Below are positions 17,288 to 26,112 of a DNA stretch of 64,000 bases, one piece after another (the stretch's first letter is position 1; every line of letters starts with the position of its first letter). The stretch covers positions 62,001 through 126,000 of the forward strand of contig NZ_FOHW01000014.1 in NCBI RefSeq assembly GCF_900111735.1, written 5' to 3'. Both the position numbers and the translations under genes were made by a program. The notes under the pieces are model-generated. The model was not told the DNA's origin. It did not search any database and worked only from the letters and a program-made list of their open reading frames with translations. The stretch is from Pseudomonas graminis (lineage in GTDB: Bacteria > Pseudomonadota > Gammaproteobacteria > Pseudomonadales > Pseudomonadaceae).

Positions 17288-18315
17288 AGCAATCACTTTT
17301 ACAGCAGCTGGCGCCCTTGCAGGCCCGGGTTCGCAGCCAGTGGCGCGACAGCCCGGCGCAGCATCTGTGGCAGGCCTGGCTGGACGAGTTGCAGGCGCTG
17401 CTGCCCGCCGGCGTCCGCGCACGGCTGATGCCCCAGGTGCGCGAGCGGCTGATCGACTGGCCGCTGCCCGAGCACATTGCACACGAGACCGGCGAGCGGC
17501 TGATCCTGATGCTCCCCGCCGGCATGGTGCTGGCCCAGCCGCTGCAACTGCCGCTGGCAGCGCTGCGCGATCTGCACAGCGTGGTCGGTTTCGAACTGGA
17601 CAAGTACACGCCTTACCCCCGCGAGCAGATGCATTACGTCGCGCGCGTCACCGCCAAGGGTAAAACCCTCGCGCAGGTGCTGCTGGTGGCGGTGCTGCGC
17701 GAGCGTTTGCAGCCGATCATCGACACTTGCAAAGAACGCGGCCTGTCGTTGTATGCCGTGGATGCGCGCAGCGGGAAAGGCGACCGGCTGAATGTCGATC
17801 TGCTGCCGGCCGAGCTGAAGCCGGCCGTTGCAGGTTCCGCACGCTTGCCGCGTTTCCTCGCCGTGGTCTGCGGCGCCTTGCTGCTGACCTGCATGGTGCT
17901 CTGGCTGGACGCACGCACGGCCCAGGTCGAAGCGATGCAACAGCACGTCGACGAGCAACGCAGCCAGGTGCAAGCCGTGCAGAACCTGCGCCGCGAATTG
18001 ATCAATACCCAAGGCGCCGCGCGCTATCTGGCCCAGCAAAAGGCCGCGCAGCCGACCACTTCCAGTGTGCTCGCCGACCTCACCGGCTGCCTGGGCGCTG
18101 ACACTTGGGTCGAGCAGCTGGAAATCGCTGACGGCGGCAGTGTCTCGATCACCGGCCAGAGCGCCAAGGCCAGCGCCCTCATCAGCCGCATGAAAGACTG
18201 CCGCAGCCTCACCGACGCGCAGTTCCAGGGGATCATTCAGCCCGATGCGCAGACCGGCAAAGAGCGCTTTTCCCTGCGCGCCCAGTTGCGCAAGGAGACT
18301 GCCGATGCGCCGTGA
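17284..18315 (+). CDS. gspL: Type II secretion platform protein GspL
   Basis: A 343-residue bitopic protein starting at ATG 17284, four bases before the gspK stop. The cytoplasmic actin-like part (to about residue 190) includes LRDLHSVVGFELDKYTPY, a segment also found in PilM/PilN-type proteins. A membrane helix near LAVVCGALLLTCMVLWL is followed by a coiled coil and a PilN-like periplasmic domain. It recruits GspE to the membrane and binds GspM. Confidence 0.88.
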   Translation: MKQSLLQQLAPLQARVRSQWRDSPAQHLWQAWLDELQALLPAGVRARLMPQVRERLIDWPLPEHIAHETGERLILMLPAGMVLAQPLQLPLAALRDLHSVVGFELDKYTPYPREQMHYVARVTAKGKTLAQVLLVAVLRERLQPIIDTCKERGLSLYAVDARSGKGDRLNVDLLPAELKPAVAGSARLPRFLAVVCGALLLTCMVLWLDARTAQVEAMQQHVDEQRSQVQAVQNLRRELINTQGAARYLAQQKAAQPTTSSVLADLTGCLGADTWVEQLEIADGGSVSITGQSAKASALISRMKDCRSLTDAQFQGIIQPDAQTGKERFSLRAQLRKETADAP

Positions 18316-19033
18316 ACTGACCCCGCGTGAACGTCGCGGCGCCGCGCTCATCGCCCTGGCCCTGGTGCTGTGGGCGGCGTGGTGGCTGCTGGTGCAAAGC
18401 TGGTTTCTCGACCCGTTGAGTGACCTGCAGGAACAGGCAGACACGTTACGCCAACAGGAACAACGCTATGCCGGTGCGCTCGCTCAGCGCGACAGCCTTG
18501 AGCAGCAGTTGCAGGCCGCCCGCCGCGACCCGTCGAGCCGCAGCAGCCTGTTGCCCGGCGAAGACCCGAGCGCGGTGGCCGCGGACCTGATGCAGCGCAG
18601 TCTCGATCTGGTCAAGGCCCACGCCGATCAGGGCCCTGGTTGCCAGGTCACCCAGCGCATGCCGATCACCCCCGAGCGCGACAGTGCCGAGCCGTATCGG
18701 CAGGTCAAGGTCAGCCTGACTCTGGACTGCGCCATGGAGCCGCTGGTGGGTTTGCTGCACGAGCTGGAATACGGCCAGCCGTTCCTGTTTGTCGACAACC
18801 TGAGCATTCGCCGCGCCACCTCGGCGCCTGCCAGCGGTGGCGCCGGACGCCTGCAAGTGCATCTGCTGTTACGCGGTTATTTGCAACAGGCCACGCCGCA
18901 CAAGGCGCAGCCGTCCAAAGCCCCCGCCGCCGGGCCCGAGACCGAATCCCGGCAGCAGCCTGATCCCGCTGAGCAAGCCGATCTGGATGATCAACCCCAA
19001 CCACTGACACCGTCCGAGGAGCCTGACGCATGA
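18305..19033 (+). CDS. gspM: Type II secretion platform protein GspM
   Basis: A 242-residue protein with one N-terminal membrane helix (GAALIALALVLWAAWWLLV), a coiled region, and a periplasmic ferredoxin-like domain. The last 50 residues are acidic and proline/glutamine-rich and probably disordered. It overlaps gspL by 11 bases. It is the expected partner of GspL. Confidence 0.85.
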   Translation: MRRELTPRERRGAALIALALVLWAAWWLLVQSWFLDPLSDLQEQADTLRQQEQRYAGALAQRDSLEQQLQAARRDPSSRSSLLPGEDPSAVAADLMQRSLDLVKAHADQGPGCQVTQRMPITPERDSAEPYRQVKVSLTLDCAMEPLVGLLHELEYGQPFLFVDNLSIRRATSAPASGGAGRLQVHLLLRGYLQQATPHKAQPSKAPAAGPETESRQQPDPAEQADLDDQPQPLTPSEEPDA

Positions 19034-19545
19034 AGTTCGACTCCCTTACCCTCGCGCTCGGCGCTGTCACGGTCGCCCTCGCCGCCGTTGCCGTCAGCCT
19101 GAGCATGGGCGCCGGTCAGGAGATCGACTGGTTGCCGGCCGGCGAAGCCCGTGAAACCCCACCCACCGCAGGGCCTGCGGCATTGCCCTCCCTACCGGCT
19201 CAAGCGCTCACGCTGACCTGGCAGCAGTCGATGTTCAGCCCCGACCGCAAGCCTGATCTGGTCACCGGCAAATCCCAGGCCTCGTCCCTGGATGGCATCA
19301 GCCTGAGCGCCGTGATCATCGACGGCGCTTCGCGCTGGGTGCTCCTGCAACTGCCACAGAAGCGCCGTCTCAAGCTGGCCGTCGGCAGCACGCTGGACAA
19401 TGGCTGGACCCTGGATTCGGTCACGCCGCAAAACGCCACTTTCAGCCATCAGGGCCAGACCCGCGAACTGCGCCTGCCCCTGCTGCGCCTTCCGCCGCCG
19501 TCGAAAGTCCCCCCTATTACTCTTCCAAACGTACCCACACCATGA
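19030..19545 (+). CDS. gspN: Type II secretion GspN/GspC-like inner-membrane protein
   Basis: A 171-residue bitopic protein with an N-terminal membrane helix, a proline-rich spacer, and a small beta domain holding FSPDRKPD and RRLKLAVGSTLDNGW. This resembles the HR domain of GspC and the N protein placed just before D in Xanthomonas xps operons. It overlaps both neighbours by four bases. No other GspC candidate is present, so it probably makes the inner-membrane contact with the secretin. Confidence 0.78.
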   Translation: MKFDSLTLALGAVTVALAAVAVSLSMGAGQEIDWLPAGEARETPPTAGPAALPSLPAQALTLTWQQSMFSPDRKPDLVTGKSQASSLDGISLSAVIIDGASRWVLLQLPQKRRLKLAVGSTLDNGWTLDSVTPQNATFSHQGQTRELRLPLLRLPPPSKVPPITLPNVPTP

Positions 19546-21884
19546 ACAGTCTCACCCCTGAGTTTTCCCGTCTGCGCAGCCCCTTGTTGTGCCTGGCCAC
19601 CGCCGTGGCCCTGGCCGGATGCGCGTCCACCCCGGAACGTTTCGAAAACGATCCGGCCCTGATGCAGGAAGCACTCAATGGCACCGGCTCGCAGCGAGGC
19701 CCGGTCAGCGATCCGGTCGAAACGCCGAGCCCGAACAACCCCGGCGCCCGGCCTGCTCCGGCGCGCCAGCAGATCATTCGTGGCAACCAGACGTTTGTGC
19801 GCGGTGCGGGCCCGGCCCAGACCGGCGCGGGGGGGAAAGGCGCGTCGGCAGCGGCGGGTGACATCACGTTCAACTTCGCCAACCAGCCCATCGAAGCGGT
19901 GATCAACACCGTTCTCGGCGATTTGCTGCACGAGAACTACAGCATCAATCAAGGTGTGAAAGGCGACGTCAGCTTCTCCACCTCGCAACCGGTGAACAAG
20001 CAGCAGGCGCTGTCGATTCTCGAGACGCTGCTGTCGTGGACCGACAACGCGATGATCCGCCAGGGCGACCGCTACGTGATCCTCCCGGCCAACCAGGCCG
20101 TCGCTGGCAAGCTGGTGCCGGAAATGCCGGTTGCGCGACCGTCCACCGGGTTGTCGGCGCGACTGTTCCCGCTGCACTTTATCTCGGCCACCGAGATGCA
20201 GAAGCTGCTCAAGCCTTTTGCCCGTGACAACGCATTCTTGCTGGTCGATCCGGCGCGCAACGTGTTGAGCCTCGCCGGTACGCCGGATGAACTGGCCAAC
20301 TACCAGGACACCATCGACACCTTCGACGTCGACTGGCTCAAGGGCATGTCTATCGCCGTGTATGGCCTGCAGCGCGCCAGCGTCAGCGAGCTGATGCCCG
20401 AGCTGCAGAAGATGTTCGGCCCGGACAGCGGCATGCCGTTGGCCGGCATGGTCAAGTTTCTGCCCATCGAGCGGACCAATTCGGTGGTGGCGATTTCCTC
20501 GCAGCCCCGTTACCTGAGCGAAGTCGGTGACTGGATTCACACCATCGACGAAGGCGGCGGCAACGAACCGCAGATGTACGTCTACGACGTGCGCAACATG
20601 AAAGCCTCGGACCTGGCCAAATACCTGCGGCAGATCTACGGCAACGGCCAGATCAAGGATGACAGCGCGGCCAAGGTCGCGCCGGGCCTGCGCACGCGTT
20701 CGCTGTCATCGCTGAACGGCAGTGGCACCGGCAGCAGCGGCGGCTTGAGCGGCAGCGGTCAGGGCCTGAACGGCAGCTCCGGGATGGGCGGGGGCATGGG
20801 CGGCGGCCTGGGCTCGGGCATGGGTGGCGCCAATGGCGGTTTGCAGAATGGCACCCAAGGTGAAGAGGATCAGGACGGCGAAACCTCCGAGGACAGCGCC
20901 GACAGCAGCGGACAGAGCGACAGTTCGGACGCCGCCTCGAGTGGCTCGGGGGCCAGCAAGCGTCTGGACGACAGCACGCGCATCACCGCGCAGCAGAGCA
21001 GTAACCAACTGCTGATCCGCACGCGGCCGGCCCAGTGGGCGGAGATCGAGTCGGCCATCAAGCGACTGGATAACGCGCCGATGCAGGTGCAGATCGAGAC
21101 GCGAATTCTGGAAGTGAATCTGACCGGCGAGCTGGACCTCGGCGTGCAGTGGTACCTCGGCCGGCTGGCCGGTAATTCCACCAGCACTACCGTGGCGAAC
21201 ACCCCTGGCAGTCAGGGCGCCCTGGGCGGTGGCGGCGCAAGCCTTGGTGCCGAGTCGCTGTTTTATTCGTTTGTCAGCAACAACCTGCAGGTCGCCCTTC
21301 ACGCCCTGGAAACCAGCGGCCGCACGCAGGTGCTGTCGGCGCCGTCGCTGGTGGTGATGAACAACCAGCAGGCGCAGATTCAGGTCGGCGACAACATCCC
21401 GATCAGCCAGACCACGGTCAACACTTCGGCCACCACCGCCACCCTGAGCAGCGTTGAATACGTGCAGACCGGGGTCATCCTCGACGTCACACCGCGCATC
21501 AATCCGGGCGGTCTGGTGTACATGGACATTCAGCAGCAGGTCAGTGACGCCAACGACAACGCCACAGACGCCAACGGCAACCCGCGGATCTCGACGCGTT
21601 CCGTCTCAACCCAGGTGGCGGTGCAAAGTGGCCAGACGGTGTTGCTGGGCGGCCTGATCAAACAGGACAACGCCGACACCGTGTCCGCCGTGCCGTATCT
21701 GGGCAGCATCCCGGGCTTGCGCTGGCTGTTCGGCAACACCGTCAAGAGCAAGAAACGCACCGAACTGGTCGTGCTGATCACCCCACGGGTCATCACCAGC
21801 AACAGCCAGGCGCGGCAAGTGACCGATGACTATCGCCAGCAGTTGCAGTTGATCAAGCCGACGCCGCCGATGAGTAACCGTTAA
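19542..21884 (+). CDS. gspD: Type II secretion outer-membrane secretin GspD (lipoprotein)
   Basis: A 780-residue secretin and the last gene of the operon. The signal peptide ends in LAGC with Cys27 as the lipidation site, so it is a lipoprotein secretin, as in the P. aeruginosa Hxc system where the secretin pilots itself. N0/N1/N2 domains follow (NFANQPIEAVINTVLGD, LFPLHFISATEMQKLL, VYGLQRASVSELMPEL). A long glycine/serine then acidic linker spans about residues 388-470. The beta-barrel secretin core contains VQIETRILEVNLTGE and VPYLGSIPGLRWLF. No separate GspS pilotin gene is seen. Confidence 0.93.
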   Translation: MNSLTPEFSRLRSPLLCLATAVALAGCASTPERFENDPALMQEALNGTGSQRGPVSDPVETPSPNNPGARPAPARQQIIRGNQTFVRGAGPAQTGAGGKGASAAAGDITFNFANQPIEAVINTVLGDLLHENYSINQGVKGDVSFSTSQPVNKQQALSILETLLSWTDNAMIRQGDRYVILPANQAVAGKLVPEMPVARPSTGLSARLFPLHFISATEMQKLLKPFARDNAFLLVDPARNVLSLAGTPDELANYQDTIDTFDVDWLKGMSIAVYGLQRASVSELMPELQKMFGPDSGMPLAGMVKFLPIERTNSVVAISSQPRYLSEVGDWIHTIDEGGGNEPQMYVYDVRNMKASDLAKYLRQIYGNGQIKDDSAAKVAPGLRTRSLSSLNGSGTGSSGGLSGSGQGLNGSSGMGGGMGGGLGSGMGGANGGLQNGTQGEEDQDGETSEDSADSSGQSDSSDAASSGSGASKRLDDSTRITAQQSSNQLLIRTRPAQWAEIESAIKRLDNAPMQVQIETRILEVNLTGELDLGVQWYLGRLAGNSTSTTVANTPGSQGALGGGGASLGAESLFYSFVSNNLQVALHALETSGRTQVLSAPSLVVMNNQQAQIQVGDNIPISQTTVNTSATTATLSSVEYVQTGVILDVTPRINPGGLVYMDIQQQVSDANDNATDANGNPRISTRSVSTQVAVQSGQTVLLGGLIKQDNADTVSAVPYLGSIPGLRWLFGNTVKSKKRTELVVLITPRVITSNSQARQVTDDYRQQLQLIKPTPPMSNR

Positions 21885-21891
21885 GTCGGCT

Positions 21892-22145
21892 GTTTGATCG
21901 TTCCCGCGCTCCGCGTGGGAATGCCGCCCCGGACGCTCCGCGTTCCCTCCTCACTCGGTAATAGAATTGCGGGCAAGGCGACGCGGAGCGTCTCGGGATG
22001 CATGCCCACGCAGAGCGTGGGCACGATCAGATTGTGTGTGTGTTACCGGGGTCATTGCAGGAGCGCGCTGGCCCGCGAAAGCATCGTGCCTGCGACGACT
22101 CGATTGCCTGACACACCGCCTTCGCGGGCAAGCGCGCTCCTACAG
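21892..22145. repeat. Paired inverted REP-type repeats
   Basis: After gspD come gatcgttcccgcgctccgcg (21896) and its imperfect inverted partner (to about 22028), then a second family, gcgggcaagcgcgctcctacag (to 22145), with a degenerate opposite copy near 22072. No gene is supported. These hairpins may end the operon transcript. Confidence 0.75.
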
Positions 22146-22234
22146 GTGCGTGGCGGGCGTCAACCTGTTGTGGTCACGGGCGTGAAACTCTCGGCCTTGG
22201 GCGAAGACCAAGTCAGTACCCATGACTGGCGGGT

Positions 22235-23233
22235 ATGAGCCCGAGAGAGCGCACGCAATTGGACAGCAACCACGGTTTGCATTTTCACGACGACGAACTG
22301 GCGCAGGCGCGACGGTTCAGCAAGAAGCTGGGCTGGCTGCCGCGGTTTCGTATCCGCAATCGCTTCACGCCCCTTTTGATTCAGTCGCTGCTGCGCGTCG
22401 GTCAGCTCAACGGCGCGGCCAAGCTGGCCCGCCATGGCCTGCACGCTGAAACCACCACGGCACATGTCGACGGTCATCGGGTGCCGGTGCGGATCATCCG
22501 GCCCAGGGGCAAGGCCAAAGGCGTGGTGCTGGACATTCATGGCGGCGGCTGGGTGATCGGCAACGCGCAGATGAACGACGACCTCAACATGGCCATGGTG
22601 AGGGCCTGCGATGTGGCGGTGGTTTCGGTCGATTACCGGCTCGCTGGTTCTACGCCGGTGGAAGGGCTGATGGAGGATTGCCTGATCGCGGCGCGATGGT
22701 TGCTGGGTGACGGTTGCCCGGAATTCGCCGGGCTGCCGGTGATCGTCGTCGGCGAATCCGCCGGCGGGCATCTTGCCGGGGCGACGCTGTTGCAGCTCAA
22801 GGCCTGGCCCGAGCTGTTCAAGCGGGTGTGCGGCGCCCTGCTCTATTACGGCGTTTACGACCTGACCGGCACGCCGAGCGTGCGCACGGCAGGCCCCGAC
22901 ACCCTGATGCTGGACGGCCCCGGGATGGTCGACGCCCTGCGCATGCTGACGCCGGACATCAGCGAAGCGCAGCGTCAGGCGCCGCCGCTGTCGCCGCTGT
23001 ATGGCGATTTCACAGGCTTCCCGCCCGCGTTGATGTGGGTCGGTGAACTGGACCCGCTGCGGGACGACACCCTGCAACTGGCCGATCGCTGGGCGAAAAC
23101 CGCCGGTGTCGAAGTGCATCTGTTGCCGGAAGCGCCCCATGGCTTCATCCATTTCCCCACCATGATGGCGGACCGCGTGCTGGAGCACAGCCGCGCCTGG
23201 GTTCGTCAGCGCATTCAATCTGCGGCGGATTGA
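22235..23233 (+). CDS. Alpha/beta hydrolase, hormone-sensitive lipase (family IV) esterase
   Basis: A 332-residue esterase. The oxyanion-hole motif HGGGW (near residue 105) and the nucleophile elbow VGESAGGH define family IV; the acid lies in GELDPLRDD and the histidine in APHGFIHF. No signal peptide is seen. The substrate is probably a short-chain ester. The ATG at 22235 lacks a good ribosome site, and a later start is possible. It stands alone between repeat clusters. Confidence 0.88.
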   Translation: MSPRERTQLDSNHGLHFHDDELAQARRFSKKLGWLPRFRIRNRFTPLLIQSLLRVGQLNGAAKLARHGLHAETTTAHVDGHRVPVRIIRPRGKAKGVVLDIHGGGWVIGNAQMNDDLNMAMVRACDVAVVSVDYRLAGSTPVEGLMEDCLIAARWLLGDGCPEFAGLPVIVVGESAGGHLAGATLLQLKAWPELFKRVCGALLYYGVYDLTGTPSVRTAGPDTLMLDGPGMVDALRMLTPDISEAQRQAPPLSPLYGDFTGFPPALMWVGELDPLRDDTLQLADRWAKTAGVEVHLLPEAPHGFIHFPTMMADRVLEHSRAWVRQRIQSAAD

Positions 23234-23234
23234 C

Positions 23235-23990
23235 CGCGTGGGTTTTAGTGGGACCGGCTTTAGCCGGGAAGGCGCCGGCAGCCATACCGCCTAATGATCG
23301 TCCCCACGCTCCGCGTGGGGATGCTGCCCCGGACGCTCCGCGCCCACCGCCTTGACGCGGAGCGTCGCCGGATGCATTACCACGCGGAGCGTGGGAACGA
23401 TCACGGTGTATGCACTGGCCTCTTCCCGGCTGAAGCCGGTCCCACTAAAAGCATCGCGTGAATCCAGTGGAATCTGGCCGTGACGCGTCCATGTGGGACC
23501 GGCTTTAGCCGGGAAGGCGTCGGCCGGGAAGGCGTCAGCCGGGAAGGCGTCAGCAGCCACACCGCCTAATGATCGTCCCCACGCTCCGCGTGGGGATGCC
23601 GCCCCGGACGCTCCGCGTCCATCGCCTTGACGCGGAGCGTCGGCGGATGCATTACCACGCGGAGCGTGGGAACGATCATGGTGTATGCACCGGCCTCTTC
23701 CCGGCTGAAGCCGGTCCCACTAAGAGCATCGCGTGCATTCAGTAAAATCTGGCCGTGACGCGGACCTGTGGGACCGGCTTCAGCCGGGAAGGCGTCAGCA
23801 GCAACACCGCCTAATGATCGTCCCCACGCTCCGCGTGGGGATGCCGCCCCGGACGCTCCGCGTCCATCGCTTTGACGCCGAGCGTCGGCGGATGCATTAC
23901 CACGCGGAGCGTGGGAACGATCACGGTGTATGCACCGGCCTCTTCCCGGCTGAAGCCGGTCCCACTGAAAAGCGTCGCGTGCAGCGGTTG
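23235..23990. repeat. Tandem array of REP/DUF1534-type repeat units
   Basis: Three compound units, each with gatcgtccccacgctccgcg, its inverted partner, and paired ttcccggctgaagccggtcc elements. Units start at 23296, 23571 and 23816, giving spacings of 275 and 245 bases; the first is longer because gccgggaaggcgtca is repeated at 23519-23552. Encoded frames resemble DUF1534 pseudo-proteins and are not genes. Confidence 0.88.
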
Positions 23991-24087
23991 GGATTCCCGG
24001 TGGTGCCGGTCCTGCAAAAAGCAACCCGATCGAACCCCTCGCGCGCTCCCGGGTCTGCTGATCTATTGCTTAACCGGAGAACCTTCG

Positions 24088-24900
24088 ATGTCGCCGCACC
24101 ACACCCTTGTCCTGCTCGCCCGATCGGGTTACGCCGCCCGCGGCGTTCTGTACCTGATCATCGGCATTTTTGCCCTGCTCGCCGCCCGCGATTCATCCCG
24201 CCCCAAAGACAGTCACAGCAGCCTCGAGGCCCTGTTCAGCCAGCCGTTCGGCCACTTTCTGGTCGGGCTGGTGGTCGCCGGTCTGCTGGCGTTCGCCGCC
24301 TGGCGGGTGTTGCAAGCCACCCGCGATGTTGACCATCACGGCACCGAACTCAAGGGGCTGGTCATTCGCGGCGGGTTGCTCGCGGGCGGGCTGGTCAACG
24401 GTGCGCTGGCGTTCTTTGCCCTGGGCCTGCTGATCGACGGCCTGCGCAGTTCCGGCGGTGGCGGCGGTCAGACCCAAGACCTGCTCGCCACCCTGCTGTC
24501 GTGGAAATACTCCAATCTGGTGGTCTACCTGGTCGCACTGGTGCCACTGGGCGTCGGCATCGCGCATTTCTTCAAAGGCTGGAAAGCCTCGTTCGAGAAG
24601 TATTTCGAGGCCGACGAGGACGTCATGAGATACGTAACCCCCGTGTCCCGCTTCGGCTTGATCGCGCGCGGGGTGGCGTTCGTTGAAATAAGCGTGCTGC
24701 TGGCCATCAGTGGTTCGAGCTATCAGGCGATGCACCCGCCCGGGCTGAAAGATGCACTCAACGCGCTGCAAAACCTGCCGGCCGGTGGCGTGGTGTTGAT
24801 GGTCATGGCGCTGGGTCTGATCGCGTTTTCGGTGTACAGCTTTGCCGAAGCCGCCTGGCGACGGATCAACATGGACGTGCCCGGCATGTCCCACGCCTAG
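24088..24900 (+). CDS. DUF1206 integral membrane protein
   Basis: A 270-residue protein with six predicted membrane segments arranged as three similar pairs, each starting near a LARSGYAARGVLYLIIG-type sequence (compare SRFGLIARGVAFVEISVLL). This threefold repeat is the mark of DUF1206. The start at ATG 24088 has CCGGAGAA upstream; a longer frame from 23872 only reads repeat DNA. Function unknown. It converges with the kinase gene on the other strand. Confidence 0.85.
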   Translation: MSPHHTLVLLARSGYAARGVLYLIIGIFALLAARDSSRPKDSHSSLEALFSQPFGHFLVGLVVAGLLAFAAWRVLQATRDVDHHGTELKGLVIRGGLLAGGLVNGALAFFALGLLIDGLRSSGGGGGQTQDLLATLLSWKYSNLVVYLVALVPLGVGIAHFFKGWKASFEKYFEADEDVMRYVTPVSRFGLIARGVAFVEISVLLAISGSSYQAMHPPGLKDALNALQNLPAGGVVLMVMALGLIAFSVYSFAEAAWRRINMDVPGMSHA

Positions 24901-24903
24901 GTC

Positions 24904-25938
24904 TCAATTCACAGCGCCCTGTTCAGGGCGCTGCTGGCGAACCGGCAGTTCGATGCGAAAGGTGGTGCCAACCCCTTCCAGGCTACGCACGCTGATCGTG
25001 CCGCCATGCTTTTGCACAATCCCGTAGGACAACGACAGCCCCAGCCCCGTCCCCTGGCCCACCGGTTTGGTGGTGAAGAACGGGTCGAAAATCTTCGGCA
25101 GCACCTCCGGCGCAATGCCTGTCCCGGTGTCGCTGATCTCCAGCCAAACGCTGTCCCCCTGCACGCCGTTGCGCAGCGTAATGGTGCCGCGCTCCGGGCC
25201 GATGGCCTGGGCGGCATTCACCACCAGATTCATGATCACCTGATTAAGCTGCGCCGGCAGGCATTCGATGTCCGGCAATGGCACATAGTGCTTGACGATG
25301 TCGGCCTTGTACTTGACCGCGTTGGCGGCGATGTTCAGCGTCGAATCAATACCGCGTTGCAGGCTCGCCCACTGCCACTGAGGGTTGGTGTCGGCCCGGG
25401 AGAACTCTCTGAGGTCCTTGATGATCTGCGCGGCGCGGGCCACCCCGTCGCGCGATTCCTGAATCAGCAAGGGGATTTCCGCTTCGACAAAGGCCAGGTC
25501 CAGACGCGTTTTCACGCCTTCCAGCACCTCAAGACATTCAGGCGGCCCCAACTGATCCTCGGCGGCTTTGTAGGCCTTGAGCACTTCCTGGATCTTGCCG
25601 AAATAGACCGCCAGCGTGCCCAGGTTCGACGAGATGAAACCAATGGGGTTGTTGATCTCGTGGGCGATGCCGGCCGCCATCTGCCCCAGCGAGGCCAGCT
25701 TTTCAGCGCCGATCAACTGGCTTTCCAGCTGCTTGCGCTCGTCGATCTCGACCTGTAACGCGTGACTGGCCTGCTTGAATGCCCGGGTGCGCTCCTCGAC
25801 GCGGCGCTCCAGGCTTTCGTTGGCCGCCTGCAGGTCCTCGTTGACCCGGTTGATCACCTGATAGCTGTGCAGCAGCCAGCGACCCAGCAGCATCAGCAGG
25901 CAGACGGAAATGATCGAGAATATCTGCAGGAGCAACAT
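24904..25938 (-). CDS. Sensor histidine kinase with one membrane helix
   Basis: A 344-residue kinase. An N-terminal hydrophobic helix (IFSIISVCLLMLLGRWLL) is followed by a long coiled coil (NEDLQAANESLERRVEERT), the HisKA box GQMAAGIAHEINNPIGF, and a HATPase domain with DTGTGIAPE and GTGLGLSLSYGIV. No separate sensing domain is present, so input may come through a partner. It is divergent from the receiver-HD-GYP gene at 26113, with 174 bases between them, and the two probably form one pathway. Confidence 0.87.
   Translation of the reverse strand: MLLLQIFSIISVCLLMLLGRWLLHSYQVINRVNEDLQAANESLERRVEERTRAFKQASHALQVEIDERKQLESQLIGAEKLASLGQMAAGIAHEINNPIGFISSNLGTLAVYFGKIQEVLKAYKAAEDQLGPPECLEVLEGVKTRLDLAFVEAEIPLLIQESRDGVARAAQIIKDLREFSRADTNPQWQWASLQRGIDSTLNIAANAVKYKADIVKHYVPLPDIECLPAQLNQVIMNLVVNAAQAIGPERGTITLRNGVQGDSVWLEISDTGTGIAPEVLPKIFDPFFTTKPVGQGTGLGLSLSYGIVQKHGGTISVRSLEGVGTTFRIELPVRQQRPEQGAVN
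24912..24933. terminator. Palindrome at convergent gene ends
   Basis: cagcgccctg and its exact complement separated by two bases, lying just inside the 3' end of the minus-strand kinase gene and 12 bases after the DUF1206 stop. It could end both transcripts, though no strong T-run follows. Confidence 0.4.
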
Positions 25939-26112
25939 GATCGACCGAGTGCCTCGTCGCGTGGACTCATGCCTAAGTGTCGGCCCGTCGAGCGCGAAGT
26001 TGAGGCCCTGATTTTATTGCTCAAACGCCGCGAAGAGTGGCCATATCTCAACTAACCTTGCGGCATCCAGCAGTCCGTTTCGATCAAGATGGCGACGACG
26101 AGAGGCTCAACC

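Noticed and set aside
23291..24024. Open frames resembling DUF1534 proteins
   Set aside because: They are translations of REP-type repeat units in both strands and lack ribosome sites.
26089..26112. Upstream ATG for the receiver-HD-GYP gene
   Set aside because: The ATG at 26113 has a better spaced AGAGG site.
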